Origin: Pipra filicauda
Taxonomy: Eukaryota; Chordata; Aves; Passeriformes; Pipridae
Length of the DNA: 64,000 nt
Direction: 5' to 3'
Assembly (NCBI RefSeq): GCF_003945595.2
Contig: NW_024104453.1
Coordinates: 62,001 to 126,000, forward strand
Numbering within the stretch: the first letter of the stretch is position 1; the number at the start of each line of letters is the position of its first letter. The notes under the pieces were generated by a model, which was given only the letters and a program-made list of their open reading frames with translations, ran no database searches and was not told where the DNA came from. Made by a program: the position numbers and the translations under genes. Below are positions 20,666 to 33,085 of the stretch, in pieces.

Positions 20666-23600
20666 AGTTTATCCAAGAAAGCAGCAACAAGATGCTGAGA
20701 TTTGTTCATCTGGTTGGCAACAGCAAATATATCCTCAGTAGAGGCCAGGGAGCCCATTACAAGAGCAAACTCAGCTCCACTGGGAAGTGTGAACACGCCA
20801 AGCTGAGCCTCCCCTGCGCTCAACAGCAAAGCACCACTGACAGCTCATAATGTGGAGCGGGGTCTAATGTAAATAAGGAATTAGAATATTACACAGATTC
20901 TGTGAGCTCACAGCTCTCGCTTTGGAGAAGCTCTGCCCAGACATGCAGATCAGTGCTGGCATCCAAGCCTGAGCTGATGCAAACCCAGGAATCACATGAA
21001 CTCATCTTGTTCTGGAGAAAAAGGGCAACAGCAAAAGCCCCGAACCTGTCTTTTCAACTTGAGTTTCTGTCAGTCAGGAAAGTTACTCCAGGCCAGAGTT
21101 TGGTCCAGCAGCCTCATTGCATGACCTTTGGAGGGGAAAACATGGGAATGGTGTTGGAGAACTGGAGGATGGGGGGAAAGCTGTGATTCCTCCTCAGAAG
21201 GGAGGTTGGCAGGCCTCTTAGTTGTGGAGAGGAATCCACAACCCTTCTTCCCTAACAAGGCAACCCATGGGAGCAGCCCTGCCTTCCCTGGAGGGTACCT
21301 GGAAGGCTCCCATGGGGGAGGCAGCAGGAGCAGAGAGGCCTCCTCCTCTCAGCCCGTATCCCCATGGACAATCCTCGTTCCTGTCCCCCTGCCCACAGTG
21401 CTGGTGATGAGCCTGGCAGTGGATTTCCTATTTTTGCAGCCCTCTCATCATCCTCACAGCTCTGGGAGCAGCAGGGGCTGCCGGGAGCTCGGCGATGCTC
21501 AACTGTTGAAAGGCAGTTTCCCAGCCCCCGGTGTAGCTCTGAATCTCTTGGCTGTAAATATCCTGGGAAGCTGGGACAGCGAGGAGGGGGCATCCTCCAC
21601 CTTCCCTGCGAGCCCAGAAGCTGCCTCAGACCTGCTGGCACTGACTCAGATGCCAAGTGGGAAGAGCAGCCGTGTGGCACCGTCTGCTCCTCCTCTGGAA
21701 GCACCGAGACAGGCCTGGTGTGACAGAGGGACAGGAATAGATCTGCTCCATGTTCACACAGTGAGGAGGGGAGCGGCTGCACCCCAAAACCCGCAGGCAG
21801 CAGCTGAGCCCTTCCCCTCCTGACTGATGGGCTGCTGAAACCCTGCCATCCCCCCTCCTCAGCCATGGCATTTGGGTGACAGTCCCACATATGTCACCAG
21901 GGAAGTGTCGAGTCTCACTCGGGAGCCGACTGGGCCGATTTATCACCCTGTCACTCACGGCAGTGGCACAGGTGTGACCCAAGAGCCCCTGTCCTCGCCC
22001 TGCTGAGAGATTATTATGTTAGAAAGTCAGAGGTGACTCCATTCTCTTCTCTCCTCTTTCCCTGCCTCTCTCCACCGACTGTGGGGCTGCTCATCCCACC
22101 ATGAAACTCTGGTTTCTGGAGCAGCAAATTCTTCCTGCCTGCCTGCAGGTGGGCCTGGGTGCTGCTGCCGCCAAAGCACCTTCCAGGGCACGGGGGTACC
22201 ATCTGTCCTGCAGTCTGGAGAACATTTCCTTCTTAACCAGAGCTCCTCTGACAACAGGAGTTGTGCCTGGGGCAATGGTTGGGGTCCATCCATCTTCTCC
22301 TTCCAGCAGAGGTTCTGCTTCTCCTATTCAAGCCCCTGAGGGTGGAAGGAGTTCAACTCCAAAAGCTGGAGGCCCTGTGTGCTTTGGTGCCTGTTTGGAC
22401 AAGACAGTTGTTGCTGCAGGGCAGGGGTTCCTACAGCCACTGTCACTACCAGCCCTATGTCCTGAGCTGGGATTTATAGCCAGGACAACTGGGAAGAGCC
22501 ACTGGCAGAACCGATGGGTCAAAGCCAGCCCTTGCTGCTGCAGCTTGTCTGGGTCCAAGTGTAAGAGCAGAGGGAGAGATCCCTGCAGTGGTGAATCTCC
22601 CTGTGGAAATCTCCACAGCGTCAGCCTCACACCACCCTGGTGGGAAATGGTCCAGGAAGCAAATCCAAGAGGCTCATGTTCACTTTCTTTCCTGCTGTCA
22701 CTGGAAAACTTTCCTTCCTGGCTGGCACAGGGGAGCTGTCAGTCTGGGAGGTGGTGGGAGTGAAGGAGCTGGGCCAAGGGCACACTGGAGGGACAGCCCT
22801 GACCCGCAGCAGAGCTCACACAGGGAGTTTAGGAGCAGTTTTCCCCTCAGGGGGAAATTCTCCTTGTTTTCCTGTAGCAGGGCAAAATCATACCTGGAGT
22901 AAAGGTTTGGGTCTCTCTGGTCCCCCCTGCAGCCAACAGCCTGTCTCTGATCTGGCTGCACACCGGGGTGTGATGCAGCTCCTCCAGTGATTCCTATGCT
23001 GGCCCTTCCATGGATGTCACTCCACTGCAGACTGAGCTCCTGTAGCCCAACAGCCGAGGCTGCTCTCACTTCCAGCCTAATGGAATGCATTATTTCCCAT
23101 CTTCCTCCCCCTCAGAGTCATTATAGTGATTTCACAGCTCACCCTGTCTCAGCAGCAAACCCAGAAAAGCAGGAGCTACCTGGAGCTGATCAGTCTGTGG
23201 ACAAGGAGCGTGCCTTTGGATCAAACATTAGAGCTGTAATCCACGCTGTGCTGGATGTTCCATTATGCACTGGGAGATCTCTCCTCTCCTGAGGGCTGGT
23301 TATGGCAGAACACGCTGAGGGGTGTTGTTCCAGCACAAACAGAGCTACTGGAATGAGCTCAGTGAGAACAGAACTCGGGTTGGGTTGGGAGGGTAAAATT
23401 GGATTGGAATTGGATATATGCACGTACAAACCATTGATCTCATCCATCCTTACTTTACATATGTTGGATTTCCTGCTGCCAGCATAGAGGAGCAGCTCTA
23501 AAATTAGCCAAAGGTATGGAAATGGAGAGCAGGATGTTCAAGTGGAATTACAGTTTCACCTCCGGGTGTGTTTGAGAGGCAGCAATGAGGGCAGAGCCCG

Positions 23601-23699
23601 GTGCCATTGCCACGTGCTGGGCCTGGCACAGCCATGGCACACGGGTTCCTCACAGTGCTGTTCGTATCACAGGGGGCATGTGAGGGGTTTGGAGCACAG

Positions 23700-23990
23700 G
23701 CAGGAGCTCCTTCCTTGGACACCTCCAGGGGTGGGGACTCCTCCACCTCCCTGGGCAGCCCCTTCCAATGCCTGACCACCCTTTCCAGAGAGAAATTCCT
23801 CCTTTTGTCCCACCTGGCACAACTTGAGGCTGTTCCCTCTCCTCCTGTCCCTTGTTCCCTGGGAGCAGAGCCCGAACCCCCCCGGCCCCCCCTCCTGTCA
23901 GGGGGTTGCAGAGCCAGAAGGTCCCCCCTGAGCCTCCTTTTCTCCAGGCTGAGCCCCCCCAGCTCCCTCAGCTCCTCCTCACAGGACTGA
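23700..23990 (-). mobile_element. CR1 LINE fragment (3' end missing)
   Basis: Reverse-complement CR1 with TTGGACACCTCCAGGGGTGG, CAGCCCCTTCCAATGCCTGA, AGAGAAATTCCTCCTTTTGT and the purine/pyrimidine-rich CCTTTTCTCCAGGCTGAGCC block, up to AGCTCCTCCTCACAGGACTG. The terminal 3' repeat is absent, so this is an internal piece. Confidence 0.85.
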
Positions 23991-24109
23991 CTCCCGAGCA
24001 GTGCTCAGGAGGATGGGGATGTTCTCTAGAACCCAGAGCCCTCCCTCCCTCCTTTCCCACACTTCTCCATCTGGCTGAGAAGCACGAAGGATTGAAGACA
24101 CAAATCCTC

Positions 24110-24248
24110 CGTTTAATTGTGCTGCGCATTTTATTATCTCACCTCAGATTTTACTGTTAATCTCTTACAGATTTCGTTTACATAAGTGGAGTCTTTCAGC
24201 TTTAGCAGCTCCAGCGCTTTCTCTTCTGATTCTGCAGATATCAATCAG
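24110..24248 (-). other. MLN: Probable terminal exon and 3' UTR of MLN
   Basis: A strong acceptor (CTCTTTTCTTTTTAG, 24249-24263) is followed by a short exon and an AATAAA at 24130-24135 on the minus strand. Joined to the exon ending at 25009 it gives an immediate stop (GCT GAT TGA), so the protein ends ...LLQDTPDAD. A second acceptor 17 bases downstream would give a different C-terminus (see findings). Confidence 0.5.
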
Positions 24249-27200
24249 CTAAAAAGAAAAGAGAAAAGCACAAGTGTCCTTAAATTTGTCATTCAGTCTT
24301 TCAGGGCTTTCTATATTGTTTCCCACTCCTCAGCTCCTAAAGTAAAAGTTCAAAAGCAAACTGAAATCAGCACAGGCAGAACAACCCTCACAGGGAGAGC
24401 AGGATCCTCTTACCTGGGCTTACATGTCCCAAACAAGGCAAAGGTGCAGATATAACTCTGGGGAGACCCATCCCACCAATCCCTTAATCTGCAGGCAGGA
24501 AGAGCTGCACAGCAGACTGCCCCTGGATGTTTTATTTGCTGCAATTCCCACACACTGAGCCCAAAGGAAAAGGAGGATTCGCAGCAAATTCGGGTGTAAT
24601 TAAGTGTTAGTGTTAAGCCCCCATGCAGGGAGCTGGTGTTCTGAGCTGGCTGCAGGTGCTGAGCTGCCTTGCAGGTGCAGCTGGAGTTATAAACCCTTTT
24701 GGAAATTGCTCCCTGAAGACTGAGGACGTTTTGGGAGGAGGAGTAGGGAAGTGGCAAACAGCACCGAGGGGAGCTGCTGGGATGGGCTGTGCTGCTGCTG
24801 ACAGCCCATCTCAGCTCCAGGGCACAGGCAGCACCTTACGAAGAAATAACCTCCCCAGAAGGGAGTGGTTGGGTTCTGAGGGCTCTGTAAAGTGAGCAAA
24901 CATGACACAAAAGCCCTTCTGGGGAATATAAATATCCCCGTGCTGGTGAGCTGGTGAGGGGAGGCAAAGGCAGAATTCCCAAGGCAGAAATCAGCCTCCT
25001 GACAGTACCGTCTGGGGTGTCCTGTAACAGCTCTGCCAGCACTTTCTCCAGGGCATCTTGGTATTTTTCCAGCTGCCTTGGGGTGAGCCACATCCCAGGT
25101 CTGACAGGAACAGCCTGCTGTTGAGAGAGCCAGAGAAGTCAGAAGGAAAAGCTGAGGAGAGCAGGGGGAGGCAGCTTGGGAACAGCCAAGCTCCCCGCAG
25201 GAGTGGCTGCACGGGTGGGCAAAGAGTTCCCTGTGTTCAAGTGGAAAAGCACAGTTTTCAGACTTGGTAACCAGGCAAACATGTCTTTGAGAGCTTAGCC
25301 TGGCACTTAAATCCCTAAAATTGTCCATTTTCTGCACTGTATACAGACTTTGGGGAGTGCAGCTGCATGGGCCCAAGTAAGGTCTTGCCAGTGCAGAGAA
25401 GTGTGGGATCAGAGGTGACACCGGGCAGCACAGCTGGAGCTGGGTGAGAAGGTGACAGGTTAACCCCAGAGCTGAAGCAGAGCTGGGAATCCCTGCCTTG
25501 AACTTGGCTGGGGTTCACTGAGTGGCAAAGGCAAACCTCATGGTTCCATTTTCCTGAGGGAGAAGCCAGGTGGGTCTCAGGGGTGACCTGGCTGCTGAGT
25601 GTCCAAGATTATATATAGGGGGGAGGTAAAACCTTTCTCTGGGGCAACCTGGCAGGGCTGGCAGAGGACATCTCTTGGGCTCCTTGTCCCCCTGTGTGTC
25701 CTCCTCAGAGTCCAGTGGCTCAGCATACCTGGATGGCCCTGGCCGTGCTGGCACCCACACCGGGCTGCTCAGAGGAGCCTTCCTCGTCCAGCTGCTGCAG
25801 GGAGCTCAGGGATTTCTTCTGCCCTCCCCTGTTCCTCTCCTTCTCCTGCAGCATCAGAGCAGAGAGCAAGTGGCACAGTTAGTGATGCTGGGACACAACA
25901 TCCCGAGGGTCCCAGACCCGCTCTGCACCGCAGCAGCAGTGGGATGCCCAGCAGCCAGGAACCCCCAGTGCTGGGCACAGAACCAGGGCACAGGAGGTCT
26001 CACCACTGCCTGGAGCCAAGGTGGAATCCCCCCAGGGCCTCAGGAAGGGCCAGCGTGGCCTTGGGGACTGAAATGCTGCCATGCAGCAGAGGCTGCACGT
26101 GGGGGTAAGGTCTGGTTACAGGGTGGAGAGGGAAGGTCTGCAGTGAACAGGACACTCGTGTCACTGTTGATCAGTGCGAGGTGACACCATCAGCTGAGGA
26201 CAGTGACCTCACTGAGCTGGCCCAGAGACCTGGCCCTGGTTCTGTTCTGGGGCACTGGCAAGGAAGTTTAACTGAGCCCTGCACAGGCTCATGGCACGTG
26301 GAGAGCTCTGGGCAGAGGTTGTGTGTTACCAGCCTTCCTGCAGGTCTGTAATGTCAGTTCTTTACCAGTCATGGGGCCAAACTTGGCTTCAGGGCCCTCC
26401 CTTTATTCACAAAGGAAAAAGCCAGAGATGCTTTGGAATATGACAGACACATGCTCAGAGGAGCAGGGGCAGCGTTTAGGGGACAGAGTTCACCCACATA
26501 CCTCTAGAAGACCCTCAGTCCCTGGCAGACACGGAGCTACAAGGGCTGTGACACATGAACAATCGACCTGGAGACAGTGCGTGGGTCCCCCCATCCTTCC
26601 TGAGGACACTGAGGGGTGACTGTGCTCCCCACAGGAAGAATTACCCTCCAGTGAGTGGATGGGTGTTGGAAATAGGATTTCTCCTGGCATCAATGGGCTC
26701 TGCACTGCGGGGGAAGCTCACTCGGGCTGTGTTTCAGAAGATGCAGTTCTCTGAGCCTGCCTGACACTTCTCAACAGTATTAGTTTCACATCAAAAGCAA
26801 AAGCGTTCTCTCTGCACGTCCCAGAGGTGACAACCATCCGGAGGATGGTTAATTATTTGTTGCAACAAAAGACCCGTCACTGTGGTGATGGGAGGCTGCA
26901 GCTTCGCTGTAAAAATTACAGCCACTAGCACAGAGGAAGGAAAAATGAGCCCATGGGCTGCAGGTGATAACCCACACAGGTCTGTCAGACCTCATGGAGA
27001 GGAGTCCAGGCTCTTCCTTTCTGGTCTCACACCTTAGGAATTGTCTGTGTCCTCCCCCATTGCCCTGAACTCTGGGAGGAGTGTGGGATGGGCTGGATCA
27101 CAGTGTCTCCAGGGAAACAGGAGGGGCAGGGGATGGGGTGACAGTGGCACCTGCAGAGCCTGGGGGGTGAGGGCTGGAGAAGAACCTTTCCTGGATTATT

Positions 27201-27339
27201 CAATACATTTTGGAGGGGTTACCTGCATTTTCTGGAAGTCACTGTGGGTGAAGAAGGGCATGAAGCCTTCAGCCTGTTCAGCCAGCAGAGACACCAGGTA
27301 CACCAGGAGCAAACTGGCCACCACCTTCCTTGAAACCAT
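24241..27339 (-). CDS. MLN: MLN, promotilin (about 122 aa)
   Basis: Motilin is a secreted gut peptide that acts on the motilin receptor to drive fasting motility. Minus-strand coding exons: 27223-27339, 25729-25845, 25519-25553, 25009-25100 and a probable last piece 24241-24248 with the TGA. All join in phase, giving about 122 residues (human 115). Residues 1-25 are a signal peptide (MVSRKVVASLLLVYLV...AEG). Motilin starts at Phe26 (FMPFFTHSDFQKMQ, then EKERNRGGQ) and is followed by the KK cleavage site. The intron after Gln14 of the hormone is the conserved motilin position. The C-terminal peptide includes MWLTPRQLEKYQDALEKVLA, matching the SRQLEKY region of human promotilin. The 35-nt exon has a weak donor (GTGAAC) but is needed for phase and matches the ENEMIKLTAP region. 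The last exon is the least certain part. Confidence 0.85.
24249..25008 (-). other. MLN intron before the proposed terminal exon
   Basis: Donor GTACTG (25008-25003), weak; acceptor TTTTTAG. The frame of the preceding exon would remain open for about 58 residues if unspliced, which has no counterpart in known motilins. No repeat is seen. Confidence 0.5.
25101..25518 (-). other. MLN intron between the 35-nt exon and the QLEKY exon
   Basis: Bounded by GTGAAC and CTGTCAG; nothing is recognised inside. Confidence 0.65.
25846..27222 (-). other. MLN intron within the hormone coding sequence
   Basis: Separates motilin residue 14 from residue 15. Donor GTAACC (27222), acceptor ATGCTGCAG (25846). No interspersed repeat is recognised. 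About 26760-26960 is AT-richer with low CpG. Confidence 0.85.
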
Positions 27340-27348
27340 CGTGAGAGT

Positions 27349-29193
27349 CTGAACAACACAGGAAAGAAGACACGAGGGTAAAGTGTGGACAGGGACATTC
27401 GATCAGAAATCCCTTTGGCCTTGCATCAGCTGCCATCAAATTCATCCCCCAGCTAACCACAGGTATATTTACTCTTCCAGTTGCTCCTGAGCTGAGAATA
27501 GAAGTGTCTTGACTGACAATTCTCTTCTCCAACCTGTTTGTGTAAACAGGTTTGTTCTTGAGCACCATCTCCAGGGACGTCAAGCCCAGCCCTGCAGTGC
27601 TGCTCCAGCCTCCCTCCAGCTCTGCTGGAGTGAGACTCTCACACATCCAGAGCAAAACACTCCCATCAGTCCCACTGCCAGCACGGGAGACTGCTGCTGG
27701 GAGAGAGAAAAACCACGACAGCTGTCTTGTTAATTTTTGGTTTGCTGTTCCTCACCCCTGGAAGCCTTGGTGGACTGGATCTTTTAAGAAGCCTCATTGG
27801 GTCCAAGAGAGAAAGGTGCTTGCCAGGTGTTTGCCAGCCCAGCTCTGTATAAGCCTGGAATAAAGGGCTCTAAAAACCACCTTCTGGAGTGATTTAACTG
27901 TGACTTCTCGTCACGAGAAGACTTACGTAAACATTAAATGTTCTCTTTAAATATTAAAATACTCTCCCTGGATGGATTTAATGAAGTCTGGTCCCACAGC
28001 TTAACTACTTCACCTGATTGGAGCCTGATCCTTAATTAGTTTTGGCAACCTCTTGGTTTGGACATCATTGAAAAGACATTGTTAGGTCAAATTTGACTCC
28101 TGAATTAGATTTGCCATAAATATCAGCTGGTATTGAACCGATGGCCAGTGGAAGTTAATAAATATTCTCTTTCCATAGCACCTGCCAGTCACATCCTCTC
28201 CTCACTGCTCAGGGCAGCACTGGGGCCATCTCCCCCTGCCCACCCACGCTGGGGCACCGCAGCCCCACAGGTCCCCCTGCCCTGGGACATCACCCTGGGT
28301 GTCCCACCAGAGGCACCATTTCCTGCAGGGATCAGGACAGGATTTCTTAGGCTCTCCCCTTGCAATGCAACGTGTTACCTCAACAGCATCAATCTTCTGT
28401 GCCTTTTCATTTGTTCTATCACTGTAGTAAAATATTGCTGTATACAAAGAAATAAACCCCGTCACCACCTTCATCTCGGCTTGACTATCCCTTTGGGAGT
28501 TGATTCGCTCCCTCTTCCCCCACAGAAACACCCACACACACTTCTTCAGTCAAAAAATGTCCTTTCTGAGTGGCCCTCCCTTATTTTGCAGGCAGGACAT
28601 GTTTCCCAGCCCAGAGATCTCTCGCTCAGCCTCTCCGGGCAGAGTGTACTTTGTTGGTAGTGAATTCCCAGCTCCAGAGGGAAAACACAAAGCAGGAGGA
28701 TCCCAAGTTCAGCATCAGCACAACAAAGTACCACAGGCGGTGCCAGGTCTGCCCATCCCCCTGGGAACGGGGGAGAAATGGCAGTTTGGGGCAGGAGGGG
28801 TGAACAGCCGGTGTGAGCACAGTGACAAGGCAGGATGTTTATCTACGGAGCTGTCTTCCAAAAAATCCAGTCATTCCTGTCAGTAGGACCTGCCTGTGAC
28901 TCATTTTGTCAGTTGAGCTCAGGGGGCACCCGGGCTGCCTGTGCTCTGCAGCCTCGGTGCCTGCTGGGTGCCCATGGCAGGGAGGGAGGCAGGAGCTGCT
29001 GGAATCAATGCTACTGTGATGGGGAGGGAGCCAAAAGCACCTTCCCCTTTGTTTCAGCATTGCTTTTGTTCCCTCCTCCTCCTCCTCAGAGCTCTCTCTG
29101 CTGGGGCCAAGACACGCCAGGAGCACCAGCACATCTGAGTGCCCACCAAGTGCCCACCCCCCCAAGGTGTGGCAGCAGGGACCGTGCACCTAC
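27349..29193 (-). other. MLN first intron
   Basis: Lies between the non-coding first exon and the signal-peptide exon (acceptor TGTGTTGTTCAG, 27349). An AT-rich, CpG-poor block at 27890-28160 and another at 28360-28480 stand out as possible enhancers. No repeat is recognised. Confidence 0.65.
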
Positions 29194-29254
29194 CTGGGCA
29201 GTGCAGCCACGGGACGCTGGAGGTCAGAGCTCTTCTCCCTGCTGTTCCCTCCTG
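29194..29254 (-). other. MLN: MLN non-coding first exon (predicted)
   Basis: A strong donor (CCCAG then GTAGGT, 29193-29188) lies about 60 bp downstream of a TATA box in the correct orientation. The segment has no ATG in a coding context, as in mammalian MLN, where exon 1 is untranslated. The transcription start is inferred from TATA spacing only. Confidence 0.55.
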
Positions 29255-29279
29255 GGTGCTCCTGCTGGCCTTCCCTCCC

Positions 29280-29290
29280 TTTATATCCAC
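29280..29290 (-). promoter_or_regulatory. MLN: MLN TATA box
   Basis: Minus-strand GGATATAAAGGG, with TATAAA at 29280-29285, followed by a purine-rich stretch and a first-exon-like segment with a consensus donor. It is the only such element on the minus strand just upstream of MLN. Confidence 0.6.
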
Positions 29291-32200
29291 GTGCAGTCAC
29301 TCACCTGCGCAGGTGCCCCCCTGTCCAGCTGCCAGGAGGCTCCTGGCCTGCATGGAAACAGGTTTCCCAGGCAGGGAATGTTGTTATCGGCATTGGATTT
29401 TTAGGAGTTCCTCGTTTCCAGGCAGATCCCCTTTGCTGCCTCCCCAGGTTCTGGCTCCAGGCTGGCAGCAGTTCTCAGTGGGTCCCAGATAGATCTCCTG
29501 CTGCCTCTGCTTCCCCACCTATGACATGGAGAGATTCCTCTCTCCTGCCTTGTCTTTGTAGATCCTGAGCCCTGCAGGGTGAAGATTTCACCGTGTGAAT
29601 ATACCAGCAATAAAATGACACCCCTGTCAATTATATTTCCACTGCATTTGACAAATCACAATAATGTCAAAGTTGCCACTTTGAGTCTTCCCGTGGCCCC
29701 TTTTCCCACCCTCATCGAGCCTTCCCCAGTCCTGGGCACACAGGTCCCCCTCAGGGACATAAACCCTGCACTGACATCCCTCTCCAGACATCTCTCTCCC
29801 CCTCTGTGCTCCCCCGAGACCGTCAGACAGGAGCTGATGCCGGAGGGTTTGGGATCAGGCCAGACACATCCTGGTGCTGTTCATGAGGAACCTGAGAGCA
29901 GCCAGGCGAGAGACAGGAGGGGGGAGCGAGGGGAAGCAATGAAATCCATCTGCATCAAGCAGCTCCGTGGGGTGTGAGAGCAGGGAGTGCACAGCATTCC
30001 TGCCTGGCTGGGCAGTGTGTGCGGGAGATCCGCAACAGGGGCGGCCGAGCCGCGGGAATGACATTTGTCACCTGGCTGCAGCACGGAGAGTCAATACCAC
30101 ACCAACACCCCCCGGGGCCACAAGGGCCTGCTGCTGTCACAGCCATCAATAGCACTCGATTTGGGCCAGAGCCCTCCTGCAAAACACGTGCCTGTCACTA
30201 AGGTGCTCCCCGGCTCCCCGTGCATTCCTGGCAGGTTATCGCTGGGGCCGAGCTGGAAAACTCCCAGAGGCGTCAGCACAGCTTCTGTCCCTGGGACCAT
30301 GTGTGGGGTGATGAAAGAACTTTACACACACCACAGGGGGGGTTTCTCCCCTCCCTTTCCTAAACAATTTGCACAAACCCCATTTGACACCGGCTCTCAT
30401 TTTAATTGACTTTTCCAGTCCTTTTTTGCATGGTTATGATGGATGCAGCTGACGAGTCAGCAGATGGTGCTGGGAAGTGACAAATTAGTTACCGAGAAAG
30501 GTCACTTTTTCAGAGCACTAAACTTTCCCATGTCTTGTCCCTTCGTCCCTCCAAGATGTGGCTGGTTGGCAGCTTTCCATCCATCTGCAACGGAGCCTCG
30601 GCATCGGAAAGGACAACCTTCCAAATCAAACAGGGAGATGAAAATTAATCATATCTGTATTAGCTGCATGCTGCCTGCCAACCTCACCTCTTAATTATGC
30701 AAGAGTGCTCAGAAAGGAAGGAGTCATGGAGCTGAAAATAAGGGATCTGAGTCCAAGTCTGCAGTGGAAGCGCCAGAGTGGGTGGGAGCAACAGGCACCT
30801 CTTGGCTCTGGGTTTGCCCAGTCCATGAACGCAGCTTTTGGCACATTCCCATTGTCTCTGCAAAACGAGGATAAATGAAAATAAAAAATCCCAGCTGGAG
30901 ATCTCCCTGCCAGCATTATCATGCAAAAATTCCATCCTGCTGCAGCCCTGGCACAGTTTGCAACCTGCAGCCCCCAAAACTCCCCTTGGGTTACGGTGCC
31001 AAACCACAGCAGAGGTCAGAAGTTCAACAGAAATGTGATGTGCGAGATGGGGCCGGTGCAGTTCTGCCTGTTCCTAAAGTTAAACGTTTGGCATAATTGG
31101 AAGTAATTTTCTCTGGAAACTGGCAGTGGAAGTGCAGTCCATTAAGCCATGTATCAACTGCAGTGTCAGGGAACCGAGGGAGGAACGAGCTCCCCGTGCC
31201 AGAGGCACCGAGCATTTGTCTCCATGTCCTGTCTCTCCCCTCCAAGCCGCCCTGGGCTCGGGGGGTTTGGCAATGGCTGCAGGAAGCAGGAGATCAGAGC
31301 CAGGATGACTCTGAATTTCAGCCCCAGGCCTCTGCAGTGGTGGGGAGCACGTGGGGGACTGGGGAGCACTGAAATCCCCCCTCCTGCTCTGGGCAGGCAC
31401 TGGGGGGTCCCCAGCAAAGCTTCCAGTTTGGGGGTGAGCACCAGAGCTCCAAGAGCCCTCGTGAGCCACATCACCCTCTTCCCCCCATATCCAACAAGCT
31501 GCCTGGGTGGAGCTGGCATGCTGGGAAGGGGGGACAGGGCTTTGTGCAGGGCCAATTGCTCCCACAGCCCTGCCAGACCCACAGCAGCCATCAGGCTTGG
31601 GAAAAACACATCACCAAGGCCCAGTTCCCTTTGCTGGAGCTCACAGGAATCTCTGTCTCACCCCACTCACATGGAATTGGTTTTGCCCAGCATCAGATGA
31701 GTCCAAAACCTGGTGCAGGCTCTGCTGCTGGAATGGCTGCAGTCACACAGCGAGGTCGGCGTGGGAAGGGGCTCACTTTGGGCTCGGGAAGCAGCAGCAG
31801 AAATCTCCTTTTGCCAGCCCAGGCACATCCTCCAGCTGCTGTCACTGCATGGATGTGTTACAGACTTCACAGGCTCTGAATGCTCCTAATGAGTAAAAGC
31901 ACCAGTGGCAAATTTTAGTGCAGTTTTCCAAATACTAATGCTCGATAAACATTTGCAGAATTCACAGGCTTAAAATGTGTGTTATTCTGCAGCATAAATA
32001 TTTTAAGGGCCCAATCTCACCCTTCCTGTCCCCAAACTTGCCTGGTCCCACTCGGATTCCTCCCCATGGCTCTGGTGTAATTCAGGGGAATTCATGGCCA
32101 TTCCTGGCTGAGTGAGAAGATGCATTAAAAAAATCCCTTTTTCTAATAAAATACATTTCTGTGCTTATAAACACTTCCTGTTCTCTCAATCAAGGAACAA

Positions 32201-33024
32201 AATAAACAAGAGTAAAATGTCTCTTTGCTCCATTTTTCTGCATTTTTGGTCACTCCTTTGCCATCCTCTCCCCAAGCTGGAAGAAGTGAAGAGAGAAAGG
32301 AGAGGAGGTGAGAGAACATGATGGGATGCAGCTCAGCTGTTCCCATTTTGGTTTTCAAATCCAAGCTACAGAGTTTGCACTTGAAGGCTCAGGAATATTT
32401 TTAGGAATGGTAGAAAATGCAGCCTCATACACAGTGAGGGGCTGTAACTGGCTTATCCTGTGGGACTGGGTGCCCTCCCTGGGCACCCCTCTGTCTCTCT
32501 GGGGTGCTGGTGACCCTGGGCAGGGGATGGGAGAGCCTGGGATCTCCCATAATCCAAGTCCTGGGCTGAGCTCAAAGGCAGGGAAATCGCACAGCATTTC
32601 AGTAAAAGAGGTCCCTGCCCTGCTCACAGGGAATATTTATTAGATTTGATGAAGTGCAATTCAGCTTTTACACACTCCAGGCACCCACTGACCTTTTATT
32701 TTCTCGTTCCCTCCTTCCCTCCTGCTGTTCCCGTATCAAACCCCGGCGGAGCAGGTTAAGAACTGCAAGACAACACACCAAGGCACCACGAAATGCATTA
32801 AGTGGCTGTTTGTGGGGCCGCTCGGGCTGTCACAGCAGCAGGGGGATGATGGATGATGTTCCTGCTCCCACACGGGAGGCAAAACCCAGCCCTGTGCTCA
32901 CCACTGCAGGGGGGCACTCAGGTAAGCCCAGCTCAGTGCAGCCAGGTGTGTCCCCGAGGGAAGGGATCCAACCCCTGGGATCTGCAGGTGACCGTGGACA
33001 TGGGCCGGGCATGTGCCCACCCCG

Positions 33025-33085
33025 GGGGAAAGAAGGGCAGGGAAAAAAGGGGGGAAAGAAAGAAGAAGGGGGGGAAAGAAGAGGC
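33025..33085 (+). repeat. Polypurine tract
   Basis: About 60 bases of G and A with one interruption by C, made of GGGGGGAAAGAA-type units. Low-complexity DNA that could form triplex structure. Confidence 0.8.

Larger units (their letters stand above)
19721..24109. other. Intergenic region between LEMD2 5' end and MLN 3' end
   Basis: Holds two minus-oriented CR1 fragments (about 20340-20665 and 23700-23990). An AT-rich strip lies at 20640-21000. No exon of a known family is seen in either strand. Confidence 0.6.
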
